Shown here: positions 26,948-34,959 of the stretch, piece by piece
Position numbering within the stretch: the first letter of the stretch is position 1
Layout of the letters: every line of letters starts with the position of its first letter
From: CAJCJE01 sp035948315
Lineage (GTDB): Bacteria; Actinomycetota; Actinomycetes; Mycobacteriales; Pseudonocardiaceae
Reading direction: 5' to 3'
Assembly: GCA_035948315.1 (NCBI GenBank)
Contig: DASZJG010000056.1
Coordinates: 1 to 64,000, forward strand
Length of the DNA: 64,000 nt
Translations under genes and position numbers: made by a program
The notes under the pieces: model-generated
Told to the model about the DNA's origin: nothing
Database searches by the model: none
Seen by the model: only the letters and a program-made list of their open reading frames with translations

Positions 26948-27312
26948 CACCCCATCGCCACCGCGGCGACCAGGTCACGCTTGTGCGTGATCGACACCGT
27001 GACCCGGCTGACCCCGGCGGCGCTCGCCGCGTCGGCGGCCGTACCGGTCAGCTCGATGTCCGGCGCACCCGAACCGGCTTTGGTCACAACGATGTGGCTG
27101 GGCACCACGCCCTGGAACAGGCCTGTGCCCAGCACTTTGAGCACGGCCTCCTTGACCGCGAACCGCCCGGCCAGGAACTCCGCTCCCCGGCCGGGAGCCA
27201 GTGTCGCGGCGTACTCGAGTTCGGCTCCGGCGAAAGCGAAGCGCCGGAACCAGTCGCGGGTCAGCAGGCCGTCCAGTTCGCTGCGCGTGGCAAGGTCAAT
27301 CCCGAGACGCAT
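26944..27312 (-). CDS. acpS: Holo-ACP synthase (AcpS type)
   Basis: 122 residues, the usual size of the trimeric AcpS phosphopantetheinyl transferases. MRLGIDLATRSELDGLL carries the Mg-binding Asp, and EFLAGRFAVKEAVLKVLG is the second signature with catalytic Glu and Lys; VTVSITHKRDLVAAVAM closes it. It transfers phosphopantetheine from CoA to the Ser of carrier proteins. It overlaps the ACAD gene by 17 bp, so it is in the same operon as ACP C and is a likely dedicated activator for the two discrete ACPs. A second genomic AcpS for fatty acid synthesis is expected elsewhere. Confidence 0.88.
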   Translation of the reverse strand: MRLGIDLATRSELDGLLTRDWFRRFAFAGAELEYAATLAPGRGAEFLAGRFAVKEAVLKVLGTGLFQGVVPSHIVVTKAGSGAPDIELTGTAADAASAAGVSRVTVSITHKRDLVAAVAMGW

Positions 27313-28504
27313 CCGCCTCGCCTTCCCGGAAGAAGTCGTTCTTCAGCAGGCCCTGGAACACCGACAGCCGGTGCAGGTTGCTCGTGCCTTCCATGAACTC
27401 GAACGCGCGCAGGTCCCGGTAGGCCTTCTCCAGCCACGGGTGCTCGATCAGCGAGGCCGGGCCGAGCAGTTCCGCGGCCAGGATGGTCGCCCGCTCGCCG
27501 AGCTGTGCGGCCCGCATCTTGACCGCGCCGATCCGGTGCTGGTTCACGACTCCATGGTCGACGTCTCGGGCCACCTCAAGGGTGGCTCGGAGAACGGCGA
27601 CGACCCGATCCTCCAGACCATCCACTCTGGACTTGTCCCAAGTAGACAGTACAGGCCGGTGTGTGCGCAGGTAGTCACACACCGCCCGGGTCTGGCCGAG
27701 TGTCATGGCGGCCAGCCCAGGCCGGAACCTCAGCAGTGCGTGCAGCGCGCCGTACACACCACGTCGGCTGGGCGGACGGTGCCTGCCGAGCACCCGGTCG
27801 GCCGGGATACGGACATCGGTGAACACCAGCCGGCTGATCCGGGCGCCACGCAGGCCGACCGTCGGCAGCAGTTCGCCGTGGAAACCCGGGTCGGCCGGGT
27901 CGACCACGACCGCCTCGATGCCCCACGGTCCCGGCGCGCGGCGGCAGAACACCACGCCAACCTGGGCTCGCGCGCCGTTGCCGATGTAGCGCTTCGCGCC
28001 GTTGAGCAGGAACCCGTCGCCGTCCGGTGACGGGGTGAGTCGGGTCTCCAGCTCCAGCGCGGCCGATCCCTTGCCCGGCTCGGTCAGCCCAAAGAAAGTC
28101 CACTTAGGACCGTCGGCGATCCGGCCGAAGTAGTCCGCCCGCTGGGTGTCGTCACCGAGTTCGCGGACCACGTCGCGGGACAGCGAGGGGCCGGGCGCGG
28201 CCAGGATCGCGTTCGGGTCGCCGTGCGAGATCGCCTCCAGGAGCACCACCATGGCCGTGCAGGTGGGGTCGAATGGCTCGGCACCGGGCCGGGTCTGGAA
28301 CTCCGGCGGGGTGAACACCTGGTCCAGCAAACGGAACGCGGGCAGGTCCAGGTGGTCGACGATGGCGTCGGGATCGCGGTCCAGGGCCATGCCAAGCTCG
28401 CGCAGGTCCGGGGCCACCTCCCGGCATCGCTCACGCAACCGGCGCAGCGGCTCGTCGAGCAACTCGTCGCCGGCCTGGACGCGGGATCCGAACAGCGCGG
28501 TCAT
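27296..28504 (-). CDS. Acyl-CoA dehydrogenase-type flavoprotein
   Basis: 402 residues with the full ACAD layout: N-terminal helices, the beta-barrel (TFFGLTEPGKGSAALELETR, GAKRYIGNGARAQVGVVFCR) and the C-terminal helical domain (MTLGQTRAVCDYLR, LGPASLIEHPWLEKAYRDLR, FEFMEGTSNLHRLSVFQG, where Glu of EGTSN is the usual FAD/substrate region). Such enzymes put a double bond next to a thioester; in antibiotic clusters they act on ACP-bound chains, including amino-acyl chains. The gene overlaps the ACAD-C-like gene by 4 bp. A dead copy of the same pair lies at 14.3-15.0 kb. Confidence 0.82.
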   Translation of the reverse strand: MTALFGSRVQAGDELLDEPLRRLRERCREVAPDLRELGMALDRDPDAIVDHLDLPAFRLLDQVFTPPEFQTRPGAEPFDPTCTAMVVLLEAISHGDPNAILAAPGPSLSRDVVRELGDDTQRADYFGRIADGPKWTFFGLTEPGKGSAALELETRLTPSPDGDGFLLNGAKRYIGNGARAQVGVVFCRRAPGPWGIEAVVVDPADPGFHGELLPTVGLRGARISRLVFTDVRIPADRVLGRHRPPSRRGVYGALHALLRFRPGLAAMTLGQTRAVCDYLRTHRPVLSTWDKSRVDGLEDRVVAVLRATLEVARDVDHGVVNQHRIGAVKMRAAQLGERATILAAELLGPASLIEHPWLEKAYRDLRAFEFMEGTSNLHRLSVFQGLLKNDFFREGEADASRD

Positions 28505-29031
28505 GCGGCCTCCTCGTGCAGGTAGACGTTGCCGGTCACCTCGGCGAGATGCAGGTCACCGCCTGGCCCGGAGACCAGGAAGCTGCTCGCCCCCAGCAGG
28601 CTCAGCAGCAACCGCCCGGCGGCCACCAACGCCTGATGCGCCCGCCACCGCGCCGCCGGGTCGGTCACCGGCAGCGTCGCGGTCTCCCGGATCTCCAGCG
28701 CTACGTCGGCCAGCGCCGTCTGGACCAGCTGGCGGTCCAGCAACGGAGTCCCGCCCGAGGAACGCTCCGCCAGATGCGTCATGGCATGCGCGATCCCTTG
28801 CCGCAGCAGGCTGCGGTGCAGCCGAAGCAGTCCACTGGCGAACTCCGCACGCACTACCGGGTCGGCCGGCGCACCCCGCCCGACCCCCAACCCGAAGCGG
28901 GCCAGTGGGTGATCGGGGTTGTCCGGCACGGTGCCGGTGGAGCCGAGCACCACACCGGACGCGGACACGACCGGGCGCTCGCCCCCGGTCCGCCGGTGCA
29001 GCATGTCCAGGTGCGCCGCGTATGCGCTCAC
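28501..29031 (-). CDS. ACAD C-terminal-domain-like protein
   Basis: 176 residues from a GTG at 29029-29031 behind GAGGAGG, overlapping the upstream stop as GTGA. The sequence is helical: EFASGLLRLHRSLLRQGIAH, DRQLVQTALADVALEI and HQALVAAGRLLLSLLGASSF resemble the four-helix C-terminal domain of acyl-CoA dehydrogenases, without the N-terminal and barrel domains. It is always next to a full ACAD here (also at 14451, broken). Perhaps the two form a split or heteromeric dehydrogenase. This is inference. Confidence 0.6.
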   Translation of the reverse strand: MSAYAAHLDMLHRRTGGERPVVSASGVVLGSTGTVPDNPDHPLARFGLGVGRGAPADPVVRAEFASGLLRLHRSLLRQGIAHAMTHLAERSSGGTPLLDRQLVQTALADVALEIRETATLPVTDPAARWRAHQALVAAGRLLLSLLGASSFLVSGPGGDLHLAEVTGNVYLHEEAA

Positions 29032-29846
29032 GGTGAGTCCTCCTCGGTCCGGCGACGCAACAACGCCGCGTGGCTTCGCCCGGTTCGCGGGTCGGTGTCG
29101 CACAGCACCAGCGCGACCTCGGTCCGGGCCCAGGTTTCGTAGCGCCGCGCCAGGTCCAGCCATACGCTGGTGCAGTAGGAGCCGCGGTCCACGCGGTGCA
29201 CCGGCAGACCGGGGGCGGCGGCCGCGGCCGGGTCGGTCCACGGACCGGCCACGACAAGTGCGGGTACGCCGTCCGCCGCCCGCTCGATCAGCGCGGCCAG
29301 ATCGTCCGACGCGGGCGGGATCGGGTCAAGCACCCACGGCCCGCCCGCACCCAGCACGAGCACCGCGGCCGAATCGGCCAGCCCGCCGCGGACGATCGGG
29401 TCGTCGTGACCGAAGGTGCTCTGCTCGAGCACCACCACCGCACCCTTCCGGCAGCGCCCGGACTTCGCGTACGCGTCGGCGACGCGCAGCGCGGTGAACG
29501 GGGCCCGCAGACCTTGTTCGGACACCGCGAAGTTCTCCGAACCACCGCCCAGCAAGCGGTCCACGTGGCCGCCGATGCACCGAAACGGGTACAGGTCGGA
29601 CAGCCCGTAGGCCACCACGATCAGGTCTGGCGCGGGCGGCTCGGGCAACCGGCCGAGCACGTGCTCGGCCAGCTCCTGGAACGCGATGCCCGGGCCGCGC
29701 CGCAGGAAACGCTCGTCGAAGGACACTCCGAACGGGGCCAGCAGGTCGACCTGGTAGCCGACCAGCACTTCGTCCCGCACGTACGGGTTGCGGTAGCCGG
29801 CCACGAACGCGGCGGCCGACGTCAGCGACAGGGACATCGTGCTCAC
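29028..29846 (-). CDS. KASIII-like partner without catalytic Cys (beta-C)
   Basis: 272 residues, third member of the family at 14966 and 17061. Shared blocks: PDLIVVAYGLSDLYPFRC, ENFAVSEQGLRAPFTALRVA (Leu in place of Cys), GAVVVLEQSTFG, DSAAVLVLGAGGP, GSYCTSVWLDLARR and LVLCDTDPRTGRSHAALL. It overlaps the ACP C gene by 4 bp (ATGA). In this operon the likely catalytic mate is KASIII-C at 32691, separated from it by the ACP, decarboxylase and ligase genes. Confidence 0.6.
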   Translation of the reverse strand: MSTMSLSLTSAAAFVAGYRNPYVRDEVLVGYQVDLLAPFGVSFDERFLRRGPGIAFQELAEHVLGRLPEPPAPDLIVVAYGLSDLYPFRCIGGHVDRLLGGGSENFAVSEQGLRAPFTALRVADAYAKSGRCRKGAVVVLEQSTFGHDDPIVRGGLADSAAVLVLGAGGPWVLDPIPPASDDLAALIERAADGVPALVVAGPWTDPAAAAAPGLPVHRVDRGSYCTSVWLDLARRYETWARTEVALVLCDTDPRTGRSHAALLRRRTEEDSP

Positions 29847-30100
29847 ACGGCGACGTCGAGGTTGGCCTGCAGGTAGTCGGCCAGGGTGCCCAGCGTGCGG
29901 AAGTTGTCCATCTGCAGGGACTCCGGGTCGACCTCGAGGCCGGTGTGGTCCTCCAGTGCCATCAGCACGGTCAGCACCGAGGTGGAGTCCAGATGCAGGT
30001 CCTCGAACAACCGGGTCTCCTCGTTGGTGTCCGAGTAGTCCCGCTGCATCACCTCGGCCAGCGCGTTGGTGACAATCTTGAGAATGCTCGCTCGATCCAT
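29843..30100 (-). CDS. Discrete acyl carrier protein C
   Basis: 85 residues; start ATG at 30100 behind GGAGCGTC. The attachment Ser39 is in LFEDLHLDSTSVLTVLM, nearly the same as in ACP A, and the two proteins share LGTLADYL near the end. Position directly downstream of the PLP decarboxylase and ATP-grasp genes recalls the butirosin set BtrI-BtrK-BtrJ, where the ACP holds the glutamyl and aminobutyryl chains. The same role is inferred here. Confidence 0.86.
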   Translation of the reverse strand: MDRASILKIVTNALAEVMQRDYSDTNEETRLFEDLHLDSTSVLTVLMALEDHTGLEVDPESLQMDNFRTLGTLADYLQANLDVAV

Positions 30101-30112
30101 TACAGACGCTCC

Positions 30113-31372
30113 TTAAACCTCGATGAGAAACTGCTTGTCCAGCAGGTCCTCGACGGTGTCCCGCTGGCGCACCAGGTGGGCGGTGCCGTCGAGGACCAGT
30201 ACCTCGGCCGGATAGCCGTGGCTCAGGAACAGACCGGGCGATGCGGACGGCCCGTAGGCGCCGGAACGCTCCACCCCGAGCAGGTCACCCGGCCGCACCT
30301 CGGGCAACGCGACCTGCTTGGCCACGACGTCGTTGGGTGTACACAGTGGACCGGCGACGTTGTACAACCGCAGCGCCGGTTCCTCGTAACGGGTCAGCGA
30401 GCGCACCGGGAAGTTGCGCTTGACGAAGCTGCCGATACCGACCGCCGCCATGTGATGGTTGGTGCCGCCATCGGCGACGACGAAACACTCTCCCATCGAC
30501 TCCTTGACGTACCGGGCGCGGACCACGTACGTGCCGCACCAGCCGACCAGGTACCGGCCCAGCTCGGTGATCACCCGGCAACCCGGGTTGCGGGTGAGGA
30601 AGTCGGCCACGGCCGCGTTCACCCCATCGGCCAGGAGATCGACATCCACGTCCTTCTCGTTCTCGAAGTACGGCACGCCGATTCCGCCGCCGACGTCCAC
30701 AGTAGACAGACCGAGGCCCACTTCGCCGGCCAGCTCCTCGGCCGCGGACAGGATGCCCCGGGTGTTGTCCACGACGTTCGCCGCGTCCAGGATCCGCGTC
30801 CCCATGTAGCCGTGCACACCGATCACGCGCACTCCGCGCAGCGACCGCAGGAACGACCGGGACCGCAGCAGCACCTCCTGGTCGATGCCGAACTGGCGAG
30901 GTTTGCCGCCCATGGACAGCCGCGCGCCCTTGGCCGTGAACGAGGGGTTGACCCGCAACATCACGTCCACCCGTCCGGGCACCCGCAGCCCGTCGACCAG
31001 CTTGAGCTCGTCGAGCGACTCGCAGACAATGGCGTGCAGACCAGCCTCGGCGCACGCGCGCAACTCGGCCAGTGACTTGCCCGGACCGAGGAAGATGATA
31101 TCCCGCGCGTCGGCGCCCGCACGCCGGGCGGTGACCAGCTCGGCCATCGACGACACCTCAAGCCCGGCACCCAGGGAGCGCAGCACGGCACACACGCTCA
31201 CGTTCGGGTTCGCCTTGGCGGAGTAGAAGACGTCGACCTCGGGCGCCAGCCGGGCGCGCAGCGAGCCGTACACATCCCGCAACACGTCGCCGTCGTAGAG
31301 GTACATCGGGGTCCCGAACTCGTCGGCCAGCTCGCCGATCGGCCGGCCCTGGACGGTGTACTCGGCGGTCAT
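30113..31372 (-). CDS. PLP-dependent decarboxylase, BtrK/LysA type
   Basis: 419 residues from the ATG at 31372, which shares one base with the ligase stop (TGATG) and follows GGAGG. A longer upstream frame exists but runs through the ligase in the wrong frame. Fold-type III motifs: Lys53 (VFYSAKANPNVSV) for PLP; IGVHGYMGTRIL with the stacking His; VDVGGGIGVPYF for phosphate; ITELGRYLVG; CTPNDVVA with the active-site Cys; SGAYG. Relatives decarboxylate diaminopimelate, ornithine/arginine or, as BtrK, glutamyl-ACP. The neighbouring ACP and ATP-grasp genes favour decarboxylation of an aminoacyl-ACP. Which amino acid cannot be read. Confidence 0.82.
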   Translation of the reverse strand: MTAEYTVQGRPIGELADEFGTPMYLYDGDVLRDVYGSLRARLAPEVDVFYSAKANPNVSVCAVLRSLGAGLEVSSMAELVTARRAGADARDIIFLGPGKSLAELRACAEAGLHAIVCESLDELKLVDGLRVPGRVDVMLRVNPSFTAKGARLSMGGKPRQFGIDQEVLLRSRSFLRSLRGVRVIGVHGYMGTRILDAANVVDNTRGILSAAEELAGEVGLGLSTVDVGGGIGVPYFENEKDVDVDLLADGVNAAVADFLTRNPGCRVITELGRYLVGWCGTYVVRARYVKESMGECFVVADGGTNHHMAAVGIGSFVKRNFPVRSLTRYEEPALRLYNVAGPLCTPNDVVAKQVALPEVRPGDLLGVERSGAYGPSASPGLFLSHGYPAEVLVLDGTAHLVRQRDTVEDLLDKQFLIEV

Positions 31373-32694
31373 CAGTCCTCCAGGATCGTCAGCGCGGCCG
31401 TGACGGCGGAGTCCAGCTCCGCCAGGCCGGTCCGGTCGGGGGCCACGAGCATGGTGTAGAGGCGGCCGTCGAACGGCGGTTCGGCAGCCGCGTTCGCGTT
31501 GACCGTGCCGAAACATGTGACGATGACCTGTCCACTGGTCAGCAACGGGCCGAGAGCCCGGCGAACGTCGGCGAAGGTGATCGGCGCGGCCAGCCGCAGC
31601 GGGTAGTACCGGGCCAGGCAGGCATGTCCGGACGGGACCAGCCGTTCGGTCACGCCACCCTGGTAGGTCGACATGTTGAGCCGCGCGTTGATCTCCAGCA
31701 CCGGGTAGAGCAGGCCGTCCGCGCCCAGGATGGCGTCCACCCCAGCCACGCCGTGGAACCCGTCGGCGAACAGCCTGGCGCCGACGACATCGACCGCCTC
31801 CCGTAGCTCCTCCTGTTGGTGGCGCGGCAGATCGACCGGCACCAGATGTCCCTTGTGGACGCCGCCTTCGGTGAGCGCCTGTTTGGCGAAGTCGAAGGTG
31901 ATCGTGCCGTCCCGGGCAACCGTGAGCTGGTAGTTGAGGTCGAACCGCTTGCCCAGCCAGTGCTCCACCACGACGTGCAGCCGCCGCTCGCCGGAACGGT
32001 CCGCCCTGCGACGCACCAGTTTGGCCAGTCCGTCCACTTTGGCTCTGGTGTCGAGGACGACCAAACCCTTGCCCGAGACCCCGTAGGCGTCCTTGACCAC
32101 CAGCGTGCTACCGCCCTGGTACTGCTGCAGCACAGCGAGGAACTCGTCGGCCGTCTCGCAGCAGTGGCCGGGCACCGCGCGCAGTCCACTCGCCTCGACC
32201 AGTCGCCGGCTGTAGATCTTGCTGTTGACCCGTTCGAACACCTCCGCGGTCGGCACCGCGAGTGATAGTCCGGCCTCGGCGGCGAGTTTCTGTTCTCCCT
32301 CGGAGGTGCCCATCGGCAGGAGCATCCCGCCGGTGCGGGCGAGGAGGTCGACGGTGTCCGGTGAGGCGAGCGCGTTGTCCGTTGTGGACCGTCCGGGACC
32401 GATGTTCGACGGCACCACCACTGTGGGCGGTTCAAAACCCAGGTCCGCAATATATTCCCGGAAACCCGGGTCGAGGTCGTGCGACAACACCAGGGTGTCG
32501 TCGCGTCCGGCCAGCAGGACGCCCAGCTCCTCCATCCGGTCCACCATGTCCGTGGACGCGGAGAACCCGACGCCGGGCAGCCCGACGTGCCGCCGGGCCC
32601 ACTGCGCTTCGGCCTCGAAGTTGCACACCAGTACCAGCGGCGTGTCCGGGGAACCGGTCAGCGCGGACTTGATGGCACGCAGGTATTCGGTCAT
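31372..32694 (-). CDS. ATP-grasp amino acid:ACP ligase (BtrJ-like)
   Basis: 440 residues. ATP-grasp features: TLVVKDAYGVSGKGLVVLD (ATP-binding Lys and glycine loop), HVVVEHWLGKRFDLNYQ, and PVLEINARLNMSTYQ with the Mg-binding Glu-x-Asn. The N-terminal part reads like the PGM1/peptide-ligase group to which BtrJ belongs. Overlap by one base with the decarboxylase and by 4 bp with KASIII-C puts it in a single operon with ACP C. Proposed reaction: ATP-dependent loading of an amino-acid carboxylate on the phosphopantetheine of ACP C. An amide-forming ligase acting on the finished chain is the alternative. Confidence 0.72.
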   Translation of the reverse strand: MTEYLRAIKSALTGSPDTPLVLVCNFEAEAQWARRHVGLPGVGFSASTDMVDRMEELGVLLAGRDDTLVLSHDLDPGFREYIADLGFEPPTVVVPSNIGPGRSTTDNALASPDTVDLLARTGGMLLPMGTSEGEQKLAAEAGLSLAVPTAEVFERVNSKIYSRRLVEASGLRAVPGHCCETADEFLAVLQQYQGGSTLVVKDAYGVSGKGLVVLDTRAKVDGLAKLVRRRADRSGERRLHVVVEHWLGKRFDLNYQLTVARDGTITFDFAKQALTEGGVHKGHLVPVDLPRHQQEELREAVDVVGARLFADGFHGVAGVDAILGADGLLYPVLEINARLNMSTYQGGVTERLVPSGHACLARYYPLRLAAPITFADVRRALGPLLTSGQVIVTCFGTVNANAAAEPPFDGRLYTMLVAPDRTGLAELDSAVTAALTILED

Positions 32695-33644
32695 GTGCTC
32701 TCTCCGGTGTGCTCGACCACCATCGCCGAGTAGGTGGCGCCCAGGCCGACCGAGGTCAGCAGGTACAGGCCGCCCTCGACCAGCCGGCCCTCACGGCGAA
32801 GCGTGGCGTAGTTGAGGAACGGGTCCGCGCAGCAGCAGTGGCTGTAGCGCGCGATGTTGTCGAAGTAGACCCGGGAGCGGTCGAACTTGAGCTCCTCGAT
32901 CGTGCGCAGCCACAGCAGGCGGCTGACGTTGTGCGGCACCAGCAGGGTGATGTCGTCTAGCATCACCCCGGCCCGCTCGACCGCCAGCTCGATCGTCTCG
33001 ATCAGGAAGGGCGTGTAGCTGTCGTTGAACTCCTTCACCTGGTCCTCGGACGGGTACACGCCTTCGGGCAGCAGGACCTGGGTCTTGGTGGCGTACGACC
33101 GGATCACGTCCCCGCTGCCGCCCACACCGACCAGGCAGGCCGTCGACGCCTCGCCGAGGATCGTGGTGTTGTTCACCACCCGGAACTGCTTGGTGACCGG
33201 TTTCTCGCCGGTCAGCACCAGGGCACGAGCGGCCGGGTCGCCGTCGGCGCGCAGCAGCTCGCTCGCGATGTCGATCGCCGCGAGCCCGCTCGCGCAGTAC
33301 TGCTGGCTCACCCCGAACGCCTCGACGTCGGTCAGGCCCAACGCCTGGCGCAGGACGTCGGCGGCGTCGATGTGCGAGGGGGTGACATCCGGGACGGTGT
33401 GCGCGAAGAGCAGGTATCGGATCACGCCCGGGTCGGGTATTGCGCGGACCACCCGCTCTCCCGCCGCAGCCACCAGACCGAAGAGGTCCAGCTCCGGGTC
33501 CTCGTGGACGCGGTCGAACCCGTGGATGTTGCGGAACATCCGCACCACGTACTTCTGCAGTCCCAAGGAGTCGCCGAGGTCCTCGATCGGCACGGACCGC
33601 TCGGGCGTGAACACCTCGACCCGCTCCAGGGTTGTGGCTCGCAT
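32691..33644 (-). CDS. KASIII-like condensing enzyme C (extended frame to 33722)
   Basis: 317 residues if started at the ATG at 33644 (MRATTLERVEVF, aligning with synthases A and B). Cys117 (VSQQYCASGLAAID) and His238 (LLVPHNVSRLLW) are kept; the third position reads YSHCCCAD, as in its paralogues. The frame stays open upstream for 26 more codons, which are the first 22 codons of the FabH-type gene (MTRPAVGFLGTGSYLPGRSV) placed there by duplication. Both starts have a ribosome site, so the protein could be made with a FabH-derived extension. First gene of the operon down to the permease remnant. Confidence 0.72.
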   Translation of the reverse strand: MRATTLERVEVFTPERSVPIEDLGDSLGLQKYVVRMFRNIHGFDRVHEDPELDLFGLVAAAGERVVRAIPDPGVIRYLLFAHTVPDVTPSHIDAADVLRQALGLTDVEAFGVSQQYCASGLAAIDIASELLRADGDPAARALVLTGEKPVTKQFRVVNNTTILGEASTACLVGVGGSGDVIRSYATKTQVLLPEGVYPSEDQVKEFNDSYTPFLIETIELAVERAGVMLDDITLLVPHNVSRLLWLRTIEELKFDRSRVYFDNIARYSHCCCADPFLNYATLRREGRLVEGGLYLLTSVGLGATYSAMVVEHTGEST

Positions 33645-33722
33645 GGCGTTCGACACGCTCCGCCCGGGCAGGTAGGAGCCGGTTCCCAGGAATCCGACGG
33701 CTGGTCGAGTCATGCTTCTCAC
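33645..33722 (-). pseudogene. Duplicated 5' end of the fabH-type gene
   Basis: 33660-33745 repeats 25885-25975: CAGGAATCCGACGGCTGGTC and CTCACTCCGTCACCTCATGC are identical in both. It encodes MTRPAVGFLGTGSYLPGRSV, ends after SVSN, and joins in frame to KASIII-C. Confidence 0.8.
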
Positions 33723-33996
33723 TCCGTCACCTCATGCGGCGCTGACCCTGCGGAACGATTCTCCGGAATCAGCGGAAAGCGCGGGCCACAACGAACGGAT
33801 GTGCCGAGTGAAAAGATAATCGCTCCGCCCGTCGCGCACATCCCCCTGCCGCCCCCTACCCACCTGCGATACCATTGCTGACCAGGCCGTTTTATCTACG
33901 CTCGATAACGACTACGTCAGGTCATCGGCGAATCCCGGATATACCGGCCAGCGGCGACATCAAAAAGGACACGCCTTTTCCTCGAAAAGTGCGAAA
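33723..33996. promoter_or_regulatory. Divergent promoter region of KASIII-C operon and P450
   Basis: CCCCTGC at 33843-33849 and CCCCTAC at 33853-33859 form a 10-bp-step repeat like that upstream of the fabH operon; CGATAACGACTACGTCAGGT at 33903-33922 differs from the fabH copy by one base. The whole leader was probably copied from the fabH promoter. It may drive both directions. Confidence 0.55.
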
Positions 33997-34914
33997 ATGT
34001 TCACCGACATCCGTTTTCATGCCGTAGTTTCCGTCGCGCAAGAGCGCGCGGCTGCGCGTCGCGACTCGGTAGTGCTCGTCGAGCTGCCCGGCCACGTCAC
34101 GGCCTGGGTCGTCACCCAACACGAACTCCTGCTACAGGTCCTGACGGACCCACGTGTCACGAAGAGCTCATGGCACTCCCTGGAGAGCATGACCACCGCA
34201 GACGGCGCCGAACACCGCCGGCTCCGGAACCTGATCGTCCAGGCGTTCACCCCGATGCTCGTCGCGGCGCTGCGGCCACGGATCGAGCGGATCACCGCCG
34301 ACCTGCTCGACGACCTCGCGGCCCACCGGGAACCCGGTGACGACCTGACCACCGGCCTGATCGAGGCACACGACAAAGGCGACCGCCCGACCGGGAGCGA
34401 GCCCGTCGGCACGTTGACGATCATGATCGTCGCAGGCCACGAGACCACGCTCGACCTGCTCACCAACGCCGTGTGCGCGCTGCTCACCTACCCCGACCAG
34501 CTGGCGCTCGTGCTGGGCGGGCAGCACCCGTGGACGGCGGTGATCGAGGAGACGCTCCGCTGGGACTCGCCACTCGGCCACCTGCCGATGCGGTACGCCA
34601 CCGAGGACGTCATCATCGGCGGAACCGTGCTCCCGAAGGGACAGGCGATCCTCGCCTCGTACGTCACGGCCGGCCGCTGCCCGGTGTACTTCGGCGAGAC
34701 CGCGGACCGCTTCGACATCACCCGGCCGCCGAAGCGGCACGTCATGTTCGGCCACGGCCCGCACCTGGCCCGGCTGGAGGCGGAGGTCGCCCTGCTGGCG
34801 CTGTTCGCGCGGTTGCCGAACCTCGCCATGGCCGCACCGGTCGACAACCTCACGCCGATCCCGTCGATCGTCAACAACTGCGCGAGGACGCTCCCGGTGA
34901 TCCTGGCGCAGTGA
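33997..34914 (+). pseudogene. Cytochrome P450 lacking the haem-ligand loop
   Basis: 305 residues against about 400 in bacterial P450s, in one open frame. Kept: TADGAEHRRLRNLIVQAFTP (C helix), IVAGHETTLDLLTNAV (I helix, oxygen-binding AGHET 146-150), IEETLRW (ExxR 184-188) and RFDITRPPKRHVMFGHGPH. The next residues should be FCLGAP with the haem-binding Cys, but the sequence passes from FGHGPH to LARLEAEVALLALF, so those six are deleted. About 70-75 residues are missing after REPGDD and 20-25 before TTADG. It cannot bind haem normally. A haem-free partner role, as for EryCII-like proteins, is conceivable but the extra deletions make decay more likely. Confidence 0.75.
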
Positions 34915-34918
34915 CGTG

Positions 34919-34950
34919 GATGGGCAACTCCCCCGGGGAAGTTGCCCATC
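34919..34950. terminator. Hairpin between convergent genes
   Basis: GATGGGCAACT at 34919-34929 pairs exactly with AGTTGCCCATC at 34940-34950, and the inner CCCC/GGGG extends the stem. It lies between the ends of the P450 frame (34914) and the acyl-CoA dehydrogenase gene (34960), as expected for a two-way terminator. No T-run is needed in high-GC actinobacteria. Confidence 0.75.
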
Positions 34951-34959
34951 ACCCCCTGG

